A stretch of DNA of 64,000 nucleotides from contig JANPZW010000009.1 in assembly GCA_024707385.1 (NCBI GenBank), positions 124,001-188,000 of the forward strand. Direction: 5' to 3'. Position 1 is the stretch's first letter; every line of letters begins with the position of its first letter. Below the pieces are notes generated by a model. That model was not told where the DNA came from, made no database searches, and was given only the letters and a program-made list of their open reading frames with translations. Shown piece by piece: positions 20,710 through 29,450 of this stretch. Position numbers and translations under genes: made by a program. The stretch comes from Cellvibrionaceae bacterium (GTDB lineage: Bacteria > Pseudomonadota > Gammaproteobacteria > Pseudomonadales > Cellvibrionaceae).

Positions 20710-20910
20710 ATGACCATCAAAACCCTTTCCGTCCGGTGTCCATCCTGCCAAAAAGAAGTCCTGATGACTCCCGCTTTCCCCGACAGGCCCTTTTGCTCCA
20801 GGCGCTGCAAGTTGATAGATCTGGGAGAATGGGCGTCAGAGGGGCATCGAATTGCAGGGGAGCCAGTGATGGATGAGATGCGACTGGAAGATGAGCGGGA
20901 TCACAAGTAA
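20710..20910 (+). CDS. yacG: DNA gyrase inhibitor YacG
   Basis: 66-residue zinc protein with CPSC and CSRRC ligands and the following [14 protein letters not shown], the family hallmark. E. coli YacG binds GyrB and blocks gyrase. Placed 9 nt after pilD, the usual pil-cluster position. Confidence 0.92.
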   Translation: MTIKTLSVRCPSCQKEVLMTPAFPDRPFCSRRCKLIDLGEWASEGHRIAGEPVMDEMRLEDERDHK

Positions 20911-21077
20911 AGAAGTGCAGCTCTGATTTTAGCCCTACAGTCTCGCGCATCCCTGCGCCAAAACTACTCAGCAGGCCTTTTTCGGTGCGACTCGGCCGGA
21001 TTGACCAAAGCGCTTCCTGCGCTTTGCCCTGCGGGCTCCCTCTGGTCGGCCCAAATCGTTCCCGGCGATCTGTCGAA

Positions 21078-21108
21078 CCGCGAGGGTTCTCAACCCTCAC
21101 TCACCGCA
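21078..21108 (+). repeat. tRNA-Ser 3'-end-like fragment, inverted to the intact gene
   Basis: The plus strand GAGGGTTCTCAACCCTC followed by ACTCACCGC resembles the T-arm and acceptor 3' end of the neighbouring tRNA-Ser, which lies in the opposite orientation about 60 bp away. Roughly four of five positions agree. It may be a remnant of an old insertion or duplication, or chance similarity in a palindrome-prone arm. Confidence 0.35.
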
Positions 21109-21136
21109 AAAAAAAGCCCCTAAACGGGGCTTTTTG
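21107..21136 (-). terminator. Terminator of tRNA-Ser
   Basis: A5+ / GCCCC-TAAAC-GGGGC / T5, so it can act on either strand. Placed directly after the tRNA-Ser 3' end on the minus strand; on the plus strand it could also end the pil-yacG transcript. Confidence 0.75.
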
Positions 21137-21140
21137 TATT

Positions 21141-21228
21141 TGGCGGTGAGGGAGGGATTCGAACCCTCGAAGCCTTTCGACTTACACACTTTCCAGGCGT
21201 GCTCCTTCGACCACTCGGACACCTCACC
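21141..21228 (-). tRNA. tRNA-Ser (GGA)
   Basis: 88 nt including encoded CCA. Acceptor arm GGTGAGG/CCTCACC, anticodon loop CTGGAAA with anticodon GGA, a long variable arm (TCGAAAGGCTTCGA) as expected for Ser tRNAs, and T-loop TTCGAAT. Confidence 0.94.
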
Positions 21229-21444
21229 GGCGACTAGGCAGTTTCTTGTGGAACCCTACCCCGTCGAAGGCGGCAAACTTTACACAAGTCGGCAGGCAAA
21301 GACAATCACTGTCGCCGGATTTTTTCCTCTTATTTCTCCGAGACCAGGAGCACCCACAGCAGAGGAGAAATTCTTCAGCCATACTGAAACATCATCATCT
21401 AAAACAATCGCACAAGCTCCAGCACCAACCATCCAGGAACCGGT

Positions 21445-21909
21445 ATGGGTACGACGAGTTTCATTCTGATCATCATCCTTGAAGCCCTCGCTCTCTGTCT
21501 GTTTTTGTTTGTAATTGCCTCACTGAAGAATCGCAAGCTGCGCCTCACCAACACCGAACTCCAAACCCAGTTGCAGGGACTGAGAACCCAGCACATGAAA
21601 AACTCTCACGCTCTCGCCACCGCGCCCGCATGGCAAACAGAGAGCTACAACGACAAGCTCGTCGCCCAAATCGAGCTGACCAGGGACTATCACGATTCCC
21701 TGGGTGAACACCAGAACATAGCCTTGGACCTGGATCCGGACACGCCCCTTTCGCGGCGCACCGCCGCCATTCGCCACGCGTTCCTGGTCGCCGAAAAGGA
21801 GGCCACCCTCACGGACCTCATCAATTGGGACCTTCTGGAAGGTCGCTACCACCAGATTCTGTCGTTTCACAAGGATTACCAAAACGAAGAAAACCGGACG
21901 TGGGACTAG
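21445..21909 (+). CDS. Hypothetical membrane-anchored protein
   Basis: 154 residues, family not recognised. One N-terminal transmembrane segment (FILIIILEALALCLFLFVIASL) is followed by a basic patch and a mostly helical, polar cytoplasmic part with coiled-coil character (RLTNTELQTQLQGLRTQ). Composition and codon use look like the chromosome around it. It stands alone between tRNA-Ser and the cyclase gene. Confidence 0.6.
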   Translation: MGTTSFILIIILEALALCLFLFVIASLKNRKLRLTNTELQTQLQGLRTQHMKNSHALATAPAWQTESYNDKLVAQIELTRDYHDSLGEHQNIALDLDPDTPLSRRTAAIRHAFLVAEKEATLTDLINWDLLEGRYHQILSFHKDYQNEENRTWD

Positions 21910-22268
21910 GGATTCAAGCAAATCGAGAAGACCGCTGGCAATTTGGGGTGACAATAACGCTCGAATGCCATCTCGAACGACAGATTTCCAAACCTGCCAT
22001 GACGCTTGGAGACTCTAAGGGCGAAGCGCCGATAAGCGACGGAGATGGACATTGCCCAGTAAAAATCGTTTAATGCGCCGTTCGATAACAATAAGATATT
22101 TATGGTTATGTGCCGGCCTGATCGGCAGTGGCCCACCAACATACAGTGAAAGATCGTCGAAAAATATTATAAAACCAGAGCGGCGGTGAAGACCGCGGCC
22201 TGCGGCATAGGTTTTGCCAGCAAAGAGCAAAACAAAACAAGACTTCCTGAAAAGAACAAGGTGTATGT
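21910..22268. other. Intergenic stretch upstream of the cyclase gene
   Basis: About 360 bp with no convincing gene. Overlapping open frames lack ribosome binding sites and family features. It probably contains the promoter and leader of the cyclase gene. Confidence 0.45.
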
Positions 22269-23651
22269 ATGAGTGATGCCTCTGGCAACAAATCAGAGGA
22301 TAACCAGGACTTTTCGCTACGCCAGCACGACATTCGCGCACTGATCTGCTTGGCGGCGGCAGGCACGGTATTGACACAAATTAAATGGCAGCAGTTCGAC
22401 TGGCTGATGGTTGGTGTCACCGTCACCGTTTTCCTTTACACATTTATCAGCTATTGGTTTATCAAGCGTAGAGCGATCAATCAAAACAAGGCTTTTGATC
22501 GCTTTATGACGGCCGATGCTGCCGTCATAGGCGTGGTCCTCAGTTTTTCAGACTTTAACCTGTTGCCCACCATCCTATTTATCACCATGGTCCAGTTCAA
22601 CAGCTTGATCAATGGCGGCATTCGCAAGTGGGCAATCGATAACACAGCAATGATCGCCGGCATCATTCTGAGTTTTTTTGTGCGACAACCACAGTGGGTA
22701 TTTTCGGACAAGCTGGAAATCAGCAGCATAAGCCTGATCGGTATTTTCACGTATTTCTGCGCTTACGCTCTTTATGCGCACAAAAAAATCCGCAAGATGG
22801 AGATGCACATCAAGAAGATCTCTAATGAACATACCATGTACAAATTACGGACTTACAAACTCTCCCGCTACTTGACGCCTACAGTCTGGAAGGCGATTAA
22901 TGAGGGTCGCGAAAAATCCCTCACTACCGAGCGCAAACGGGTAACGGTATTTTTTTCTGACATCCAGGGATTCAGCGCCCTGTCAGAAGAGCTGGACCTG
23001 GAAACGCTTACCGAATTATTGAATACCTATCTAACCGAAATGGCTCGCATTGCGACCAAACACAAAGGCACGATCGACAAATTCATGGGCGATTCGATCA
23101 TGGTCATTTTCGGAGATTCGCAAAGCGAGGGCCTTAAAGCCGACTGTTTACGCGCAGTCTCTATGGCCATTGAAATGCGTAAAAAAATGAAAGACCTGCA
23201 GCAAAGATGGTCAAGCCAGGGCATCAAGAAACCGCTGCTGATTCGCATGGGCATCAACACCGGCTTTTGCACAGTCGGCTCGTTCGGAACCAGCCACTAT
23301 ATGGATTACACAGTGCTGGGAACTCATGTGAATCTGGCATCGCGCCTGGAATCCGCAGCGGACCCGGGAGAGATTCTCATCTCCAACGACTCCTGGTCTC
23401 TGGTGAAAGATGTGGTGATGTGCCGCGACAAAGGCGAAATCAACGTTAAGGGATTCAGCCAGCCGGTGCGGGTTCATCAGGTGGTGGATTTCCGCAAAGA
23501 TTCCGGCAAAGACCAAAGCTGGTTCGAGGACAACACTGACGGGTTTTCCATGCACCTGGATCTGGAAAAAATCCGTAACTATGAAAAAGAACGGGTGCTG
23601 GAAATACTGCAGAAAGCAGCTGATCGCCTGCGGGAAAAAATCACCAACTGA
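22269..23651 (+). CDS. Membrane-bound class III adenylate/guanylate cyclase
   Basis: 460 residues. The first ~170 hold about six hydrophobic helices forming a membrane domain. A linker with KLSRYLTPTVWKAINEG precedes the CHD cyclase domain (about 215-410), with RVTVFFSDIQGFSALSE (first metal Asp), DKFMGDSIMVIFGD (second Asp), GINTGFCTVGSFG and the transition-state region GTHVNLASRLESAA. It makes cAMP or cGMP from the triphosphate; substrate specificity is not assigned here. Single gene with a modest ribosome binding site (AAGGTG). Confidence 0.88.
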   Translation: MSDASGNKSEDNQDFSLRQHDIRALICLAAAGTVLTQIKWQQFDWLMVGVTVTVFLYTFISYWFIKRRAINQNKAFDRFMTADAAVIGVVLSFSDFNLLPTILFITMVQFNSLINGGIRKWAIDNTAMIAGIILSFFVRQPQWVFSDKLEISSISLIGIFTYFCAYALYAHKKIRKMEMHIKKISNEHTMYKLRTYKLSRYLTPTVWKAINEGREKSLTTERKRVTVFFSDIQGFSALSEELDLETLTELLNTYLTEMARIATKHKGTIDKFMGDSIMVIFGDSQSEGLKADCLRAVSMAIEMRKKMKDLQQRWSSQGIKKPLLIRMGINTGFCTVGSFGTSHYMDYTVLGTHVNLASRLESAADPGEILISNDSWSLVKDVVMCRDKGEINVKGFSQPVRVHQVVDFRKDSGKDQSWFEDNTDGFSMHLDLEKIRNYEKERVLEILQKAADRLREKITN

Positions 23652-23674
23652 TAAGCAACTTCAGACCACAATGA

Positions 23675-24490
23675 TTATTGGCGCGGCGCCAACCAGATTG
23701 GCACTTCCCTCTGACAAGAGCTTCGAAACGGGTTGATATCCAAACCACCGCGACGGGTATATCGTGCATAAACCCACATGCTCTCTGGGCGCCCCACAAA
23801 TTCCAGATCTGTATAAATCCGCTCAACACAATTCTCGTGAAAGTCCTGATGTTGTCGATAGGACACCAGATACCGAAGCAAGCTTTCCGACTGCAAAGCC
23901 TTGCCGCGCCATCCGATCCAGATAGACGCCCAATCAGGCTGCCCTGTCACCGGGCAATTGCTTTTAAGCAGATGACTGCACCACACGCCATCAAAGCGCT
24001 CGTCCGCAACCCTCAGCAGACCGGGATCAGGGGCAACCGCCGCCCCTTCCAACGGGTATACGTCCAGCAACACAGACGCAGGAGTAGATTCTTGCCGTCG
24101 CAGGGTAAACTCTTGCAGATCAAATAACTGGACCGATACGGATACTCCCGCTACCAGAGAAAGATCCCTGACCAGGATCTCGCGCAGCTCGCCCTTTGAC
24201 GCGACCTGGGTTTGATTGAATGAGTTCAGATAATATTTGAAGGACTTCGATTCAATCAGATTTGCGCTATCGCAAGGGATAATAAATTCACCAATCGCTA
24301 CCAGGGGCTTGCCGTCGGGTGCCAACCAGCTCAGCTCATAGGCGGTCCAGATATCCGCCCCCAGAAATTGCTTTCTCGGCAGATGACGACGCGACAAATC
24401 ACGCGGAATTGGCTGCAGCAATCCAGGATCGTAATGCTCCACATAGGCTTGCGACTGGCCGAGTTTTAAATTGCTCATTGGATCATGCAT
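23675..24490 (-). CDS. queF: NADPH-dependent 7-cyano-7-deazaguanine reductase
   Basis: 271 residues, two-domain long QueF (T-fold). It reduces preQ0 to preQ1 for queuosine in tRNA. The N-terminal half has YELSWLAPDGKP and the C-terminal half the catalytic Cys in LLKSNCPVTGQPDWA, with later HENCVERIYTDL. The motif ESKSFKYYLNSFNQT is the QueF substrate-binding signature. ATG 24,490 or 24,478 are both possible starts. It follows the ABC permease gene by 9 nt on the same strand. Confidence 0.95.
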   Translation of the reverse strand: MHDPMSNLKLGQSQAYVEHYDPGLLQPIPRDLSRRHLPRKQFLGADIWTAYELSWLAPDGKPLVAIGEFIIPCDSANLIESKSFKYYLNSFNQTQVASKGELREILVRDLSLVAGVSVSVQLFDLQEFTLRRQESTPASVLLDVYPLEGAAVAPDPGLLRVADERFDGVWCSHLLKSNCPVTGQPDWASIWIGWRGKALQSESLLRYLVSYRQHQDFHENCVERIYTDLEFVGRPESMWVYARYTRRGGLDINPFRSSCQREVPIWLAPRQ

Positions 24491-24499
24491 TTCTATACC

Positions 24500-25269
<770 letters not shown>

Positions 25270-25273
<4 letters not shown>

Positions 25274-26225
25274 AGCCCACCTCCCGCGCGCCCTTGTCGT
25301 TCGTGATTCTGCACCAAGGTCACAAACAGCTCCTCCAATCGATTCACTTTGTTGCGCATACTGACAACCGCAACATTCTGCGCCGCCAGCTGAGCAAAAA
25401 GATCATTGAGGGGCCGCCCTTTCTCCACCTCCACCTCCAAACTGTGGGGATCACGCAGGCGCAACTGATAATTCAATACGGACGGGCACTCGGTGAGATC
25501 TTCACTTACGTCCAGCACAAACACTTCCCGATTCAACTGCTTCAACAGTTTTTTCACGCTGGTATTTTCAACAATTTCGCCTTTGTTGATGATGGCCACA
25601 TTGCGACAGAGATTCTCCGCCTCCTCCAAATAGTGAGTGGTCAAAATGATTGTTGTTCCAGCACGATTGATCTCGGTGAGAAATTCCCACATGGATCGGC
25701 GCAGCTCAATATCAACTCCTGCCGTCGGCTCATCGAGAATCAACAGGCGAGGCTGATGCACCAGAGCACGCGCAATCATTAACCGTCGCTTCATCCCGCC
25801 CGACAAATTGCGCGCAGGCTCATTGCGCCTCTCCCACAAATTCAGTTGGCGCAACAAAGCTTCAGCGTTTGCAGTCGCTTGACGCCGAGGCACGCCGTAA
25901 AAACCCGCCTGGTTGACGACGATATCCTGAACTTTTTCAAAAACGCTGAAATTAAATTCCTGCGGAACGACACCGATACATTTCTTGGCAAGAGAAAAAT
26001 TCCGGTCAATATCATTACCGAATATGGATACGGTGCCCGAACTCTTTCTCACCAACGAGGAAATAATGCCGATGGTGGTGGACTTGCCGGCCCCATTGGG
26101 GCCTAGCAGCGCAAAAAATCTCCCGGCATCACGTCCAGGTCGATACCTCGAAGCGCGACCAATCCATTTGCGTAAACTTTGCTTAAAGAGCGAGTTGAAA
26201 GTGCCGACGACTGTGCAGCGGTCAT
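25270..26225 (-). CDS. ABC transporter ATP-binding protein (YadG-like, frameshifted)
   Basis: From ATG 26,225 the frame reads LSKVYANGLVALRGIDLDVMPGDF and then stops at a run of six A (plus strand 26,113-26,118). One added base restores FALLGPNGAGKSTT, the Walker A. The rest is intact: VVPQEFNFSVFEKV, signature LSGGMKRRLMIARAL, Walker B LLILDEPTAGVD, and the H-loop in TTHYLEE. Repaired length is about 318 residues. Forms an exporter with the overlapping permease; queF is third in the operon. Confidence 0.88.
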
Positions 26226-26403
26226 ATCATTATGTCCCGACAGGCAGAAAATTACAGGGGTGCTTTAAATTACAGGAGTGCAACTTTAACAAATTTGAGG
26301 AAGGCAACAACTGGCGTAGCAAATTCATTTGCCGCAGCAGAATATTTAATGACAAATTTTTAGGCGCCAAATAAAGCATTATGAAAATTGCGCCAACAGA
26401 AAT

Positions 26404-26433
26404 AAAAAAAGCAGCCTTATGGCTGCTTTTTTT
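26404..26433 (-). terminator. Terminator of the original tRNA-Gly gene
   Basis: A-run, GCAGCC-TTAT-GGCTGC, T-run. On the minus strand it sits just past the tRNA-Gly 3' end at the attachment site, so it belonged to the target tRNA transcript before the ICE separated them. It can act in both directions. Confidence 0.75.
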
Positions 26434-26436
26434 ATT

Positions 26437-26454
26437 TGGAGCGGGAAACGAGAC
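26437..26454 (-). other. ICE attachment site: last 18 bp of tRNA-Gly (GCC)
   Basis: The minus strand reads GTCTCGTTTCCCGCTCCA, identical to the 3' end of gammaproteobacterial tRNA-Gly(GCC) including CCA, but the rest of the tRNA does not follow. From 26,455 the sequence is unrelated and G+C-rich. ICEclc-family elements use this 18-bp site. By geometry the intact tRNA-Gly and the integrase should lie at the far, unseen right end. Confidence 0.9.
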
Positions 26455-27213
26455 TTGCACTAATCGCCTAAGTCATTGATTTCCTAACACTCTCTTCGCC
26501 GAGATGGTCAGCGAAGGCCTTGATTGTAGCCTTGTTTTTCATCCCCGGCAACAAGTTTGTCCAAAGGACTCCATCGACGTCCAAGGACGCACACCGCGCG
26601 TAGCAGACCGGCACATCGCCATCCACGTGGACTCGAACTTGGTCACGCATGTCCCTTCCTCTGCTTCCGCAACCTCGCCGCGATGCCGACTAGGCTGCGG
26701 GCTTCGATGTTGGGGTAGTTCGGATGCCGTGGAAACGTGCGCACCGCGAATCGAAGCAACCGTCTGCAGAAGCCACGCTGGAACAACACACATCCTGATG
26801 CGTAGTCGCGCGATTCTTTATGGATATATCAGCATGCCGGGATCGGCATGAAAGGCACGGATTCGGTGCGTCTAGCTGGACGTTCGAAGACGATTGCCAT
26901 CCCCTTCGCACCCCTAGAGACCGTTGGCATATCAAGCCATACCCAGATGGTTTTGCAAAGATCGTAACTTCTTACGACCCTGATAGCGTGAGCGTCACTG
27001 TTAAGCGTGCGTCTGGATGTTTGACATCCTAGCCGATGAATTTTTACACATCGAGCGCACGACGGCTACCAGTAGCGCCGACTGGGTAAGAGGTACTCAA
27101 GCCCAATGACGAAGCGGCCCTCAAGGCTCGCTTCCTATGCAGCCAACACGTCGATCTTAGGTCGGCGATAAGGGAGTCGGCTATGTAGTTCTTCTCCTGG
27201 AAGGAGACGGAGC
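26455..27213. other. Terminal non-coding region of the ICE
   Basis: About 760 bp between the attachment site and the first credible ICE gene. Only short overlapping frames are present. The minus-strand frame at 26,468-26,650 looks faintly protein-like but has no recognised family or upstream signal. ICEclc has a similar roughly 1.5-kb end between attR and alpA. It may hold recombinase accessory sites; none could be recognised by eye. Confidence 0.5.
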
Positions 27214-27969
27214 ATGCACGAGAACAAGAATGATGTACCCACATCAAAGGTGTTCTACCGCCCGATCGAAGCGTCCATCCGCTGGGCCGGGCTGCTGCGG
27301 TACGAGCAGGTGATCCTGGCCTCGATTTCGTCGCCCCGGAACCTGCCACTTGCGCTGGACTGCCCGCGCTGGGGCGAACTGCGGCTCTACACCGAACGCA
27401 TCTATGACGGCATCCTCAATGGGGAGCTGCCTTTTGGGCGGGACGGTATCACGACGCACGAAGCTGAACTGATCGACTCTCCCGATCTCACCGTGCGCCA
27501 CGTCGATCTGAAGCGTTGGATGCGTCAGCACTACCCCGAACAGCGGCCCGGCTTTCTCTTCTCCCGCAGCGAGCGCATCGCCCATCCCTTCATCTCGCTG
27601 GAGACCGGGCAAGCCATGCTGGTCGAGCGACAGGCACTCAAATCCGCACTGGAGCAGTCCAGGCGCCAACTTCGCGAGCTGCAGGACAGGCACGATGCGC
27701 TTCTCAAGCAGTCCACGGTGATTCCTGCCTGCGCGCAGTGTCCGATCAGTGATCGGGCCGAGGCCACCTACCTGAACATCATCGGCGGCATGCTGGAATT
27801 GATGCTCGGCCAGTCGCCCTCGGGCACGCCTTACTCCAGCTTCAAGACGCAGGAAGCCGTCGTCAGCGCATTGGTCGCCCATTACAGCGGCGTCATGGGG
27901 ATCGCCGAGCGCACGTTGAACGGCAAGTTCGCCATGGCCAGGCGCCGGTTGCATAACGCCACGACCTGA
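27214..27969 (+). CDS. Hypothetical ICE-end protein
   Basis: 251 residues, not assigned to a family. A strong ribosome binding site (AAGGAGA) precedes the ATG. The middle (about 130-165) is a charged heptad-like stretch (ALKSALEQSRRQLRELQDRH) suggesting a coiled coil. A CAQC pair follows at about 170, then a conserved-looking C-terminus with FAMARRRLHN. Upstream of and co-directional with alpA, from which it is separated by a palindrome-bearing spacer. A regulatory role is possible but not shown. Confidence 0.7.
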   Translation: MHENKNDVPTSKVFYRPIEASIRWAGLLRYEQVILASISSPRNLPLALDCPRWGELRLYTERIYDGILNGELPFGRDGITTHEAELIDSPDLTVRHVDLKRWMRQHYPEQRPGFLFSRSERIAHPFISLETGQAMLVERQALKSALEQSRRQLRELQDRHDALLKQSTVIPACAQCPISDRAEATYLNIIGGMLELMLGQSPSGTPYSSFKTQEAVVSALVAHYSGVMGIAERTLNGKFAMARRRLHNATT

Positions 27970-27987
27970 GAATTTCCAGCTTGTATG

Positions 27988-28006
27988 TGCAATCGCGGAG
28001 ATTGCA
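27988..28006. promoter_or_regulatory. Inverted repeat upstream of alpA
   Basis: TGCAATC-GCGGA-GATTGCA, with a further TTGCAAT half-site at 28,009. It lies about 80 bp before the alpA ATG. The placement fits an operator for the control of the maintenance operon. Which protein binds is unknown; AlpA or an element-encoded activator are candidates. Confidence 0.5.
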
Positions 28007-28087
28007 TTTGCAATGTCTTTGCGCCGCCGTTTCTATTGAATAGAGGTCACGCCAACAAACGCCACTGAGCGTTCAGGAGTGACCACC

Positions 28088-28300
28088 ATGTCGCAACCAC
28101 CTGTACTGCCGCCGACCGAGCGCCGCATCCTGCGTCTGGAAGAAGTCGAAGCGAAGTCCGGCTTCAAGCGTGCGCACATCTACAACCTGATGAAGAAGCG
28201 CCAGTTCCCGCAGGCGCTGCGCCTGGGCGTGCGCGCCGTCGGCTGGGATTCGATCGAAATCGATCAGTGGATTGCAGAGCGCGTCAACAACCGGGCCTGA
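28088..28300 (+). CDS. alpA: AlpA-family transcriptional regulator
   Basis: 70 residues forming a MerR-like winged helix. RRILRLEEVEAKSGFKRAHIYNLMKKRQFP is the AlpA helix-turn-helix, followed by ALRLGVRAVGWDSIEIDQWIAERV. ATG 28,088 has AGGAG eight bases upstream; an in-frame GTG nine bases earlier overlaps that site and is rejected. First gene of the alpA-parA-shi-parB-...-inrR operon known from ICEclc. AlpA proteins typically activate excision or element genes. Confidence 0.9.
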   Translation: MSQPPVLPPTERRILRLEEVEAKSGFKRAHIYNLMKKRQFPQALRLGVRAVGWDSIEIDQWIAERVNNRA

Positions 28301-28342
28301 GCCGTTCTCCCGCGGACCTTCCTTCCTCACACGGAGAACGCC

Positions 28343-29218
28343 ATGCAGGTTGTATCCATCATTTCGACAAAAGGCGGCGTTGGCAAGACCACCACGGCCG
28401 CGAACCTGGGCGGGTTCCTCGCCGATGCGGGGCTGCGCGTGCTGCTGCTCGACCTCGATGTGCAGCCCACCTTGTCGTCCTACTACGAACTGGGCCACCG
28501 CGCGCCTGGCGGCATCTATGAGCTGCTGGCCTTCAACGAGCGCGACCTCGACCAGCTCGTGTCCCGCACCATCATCACGGGCCTGGACCTGGTGCTCTCC
28601 AACGACCATCGGGGCGAGTTGAACACCTTGCTGCTGCACGCACCGGATGGGCGCCTGCGGCTGCGGCACCTACTGCCGGTCCTGGCCCCTCTCTATGACC
28701 TCGTGCTGATCGACACCCAGGGCGCACGCTCGGTGCTGCTGGAGATGGCGGTGCTCGCCTCCGACGTGGCGCTGTCGCCCGTAACCCCGGAGATCCTCGC
28801 GGCCCGCGAGCTGCGGCGCGGCACCATGCAGTTGCTCGAAGACATTGCGCCATACCGGCACCTCGGCATCGAACCACCGCCGCTGCATCTGCTCATCAAC
28901 CGCGTCCACCCGGTGTCGGCGAACGCCCGGCTGATCCAGCAGGCCTTGCGCGACCTGTTCCAGGACCACGCCGGCATCCGCGTGCTGGCCACCGACGTGC
29001 CGGCCATCGAAGCCTATCCACGCGCCGCGACGCGCGGCCTGCCGGTGCATCGTATCGAGTACCGCCAGCCACCGGGCAGAGTCGCCCCCGCCGCGCTGGA
29101 CACCATGCGCGGCCTCGCAGGCGAGCTGTTCCCGCAATGGCAGCACCGATTTGCTGCGGTATCTGGCCGCCCGCCATTGCCTCTTGTGATCGGGAGGCCC
29201 CATGGCGAGCGCACATGA
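28343..29218 (+). CDS. parA: ParA-family partition ATPase
   Basis: 291 residues. Deviant Walker A KGGVGKTT at residues 10-17, A' box LLLDLDVQPTLSSYY, and Walker B VLIDTQGARSVLLEMA. Belongs to the Soj/ParA set on PAGI-2/ICEclc islands. In ICEclc, ParA together with Shi arrests division of transfer-competent cells, and with ParB it may help maintain the excised element. Good ribosome binding site (GGAGAA). Its 3' end overlaps shi by 17 nt. Confidence 0.92.
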   Translation: MQVVSIISTKGGVGKTTTAANLGGFLADAGLRVLLLDLDVQPTLSSYYELGHRAPGGIYELLAFNERDLDQLVSRTIITGLDLVLSNDHRGELNTLLLHAPDGRLRLRHLLPVLAPLYDLVLIDTQGARSVLLEMAVLASDVALSPVTPEILAARELRRGTMQLLEDIAPYRHLGIEPPPLHLLINRVHPVSANARLIQQALRDLFQDHAGIRVLATDVPAIEAYPRAATRGLPVHRIEYRQPPGRVAPAALDTMRGLAGELFPQWQHRFAAVSGRPPLPLVIGRPHGERT

Positions 29219-29450
29219 ACTGGCCCGTGGCCATAAGCGGCTGCGCGCGCTGATCGAGTTTGCCGTTGGCGAAGGCTGGCACGTCAAGCGCACGCCAGGC
29301 GGTCACCTCAAATTCACCAAGGCAGGTTGCGCGGCGATCTATACCAGTTCGACCGCCAGCGACCACCGTGCAGCGCTGAACGCCCGTGCGCAGATCCGCC
29401 GCGCCGAGCGCGAGGCCCGATTCCACGCGCAGGGAGGCAGCCATGGCTGA
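29202..29450 (+). CDS. shi: Shi-like small protein with HicA-like motif
   Basis: 82 residues, in the position of shi between parA and parB of ICEclc, where it takes part in growth and division arrest of donor cells. The middle G-W-x3-R-T-x-G-G-H-L-K-F (residues 25-38) looks like the dsRBD-type core of HicA/YcfA mRNA interferases, with His35 in the catalytic position. That resemblance is my reading, not an established assignment. Overlaps parA by 17 nt and parB by 8 nt, so expression is tightly coupled. Confidence 0.75.
   Translation: MASAHELARGHKRLRALIEFAVGEGWHVKRTPGGHLKFTKAGCAAIYTSSTASDHRAALNARAQIRRAEREARFHAQGGSHG

Noticed and set aside
26468..26650. Possible 60-residue minus-strand protein next to the attachment site
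   Set aside because: The composition is faintly protein-like but there is no family, start signal or conserved context, so it is left inside the non-coding end region.
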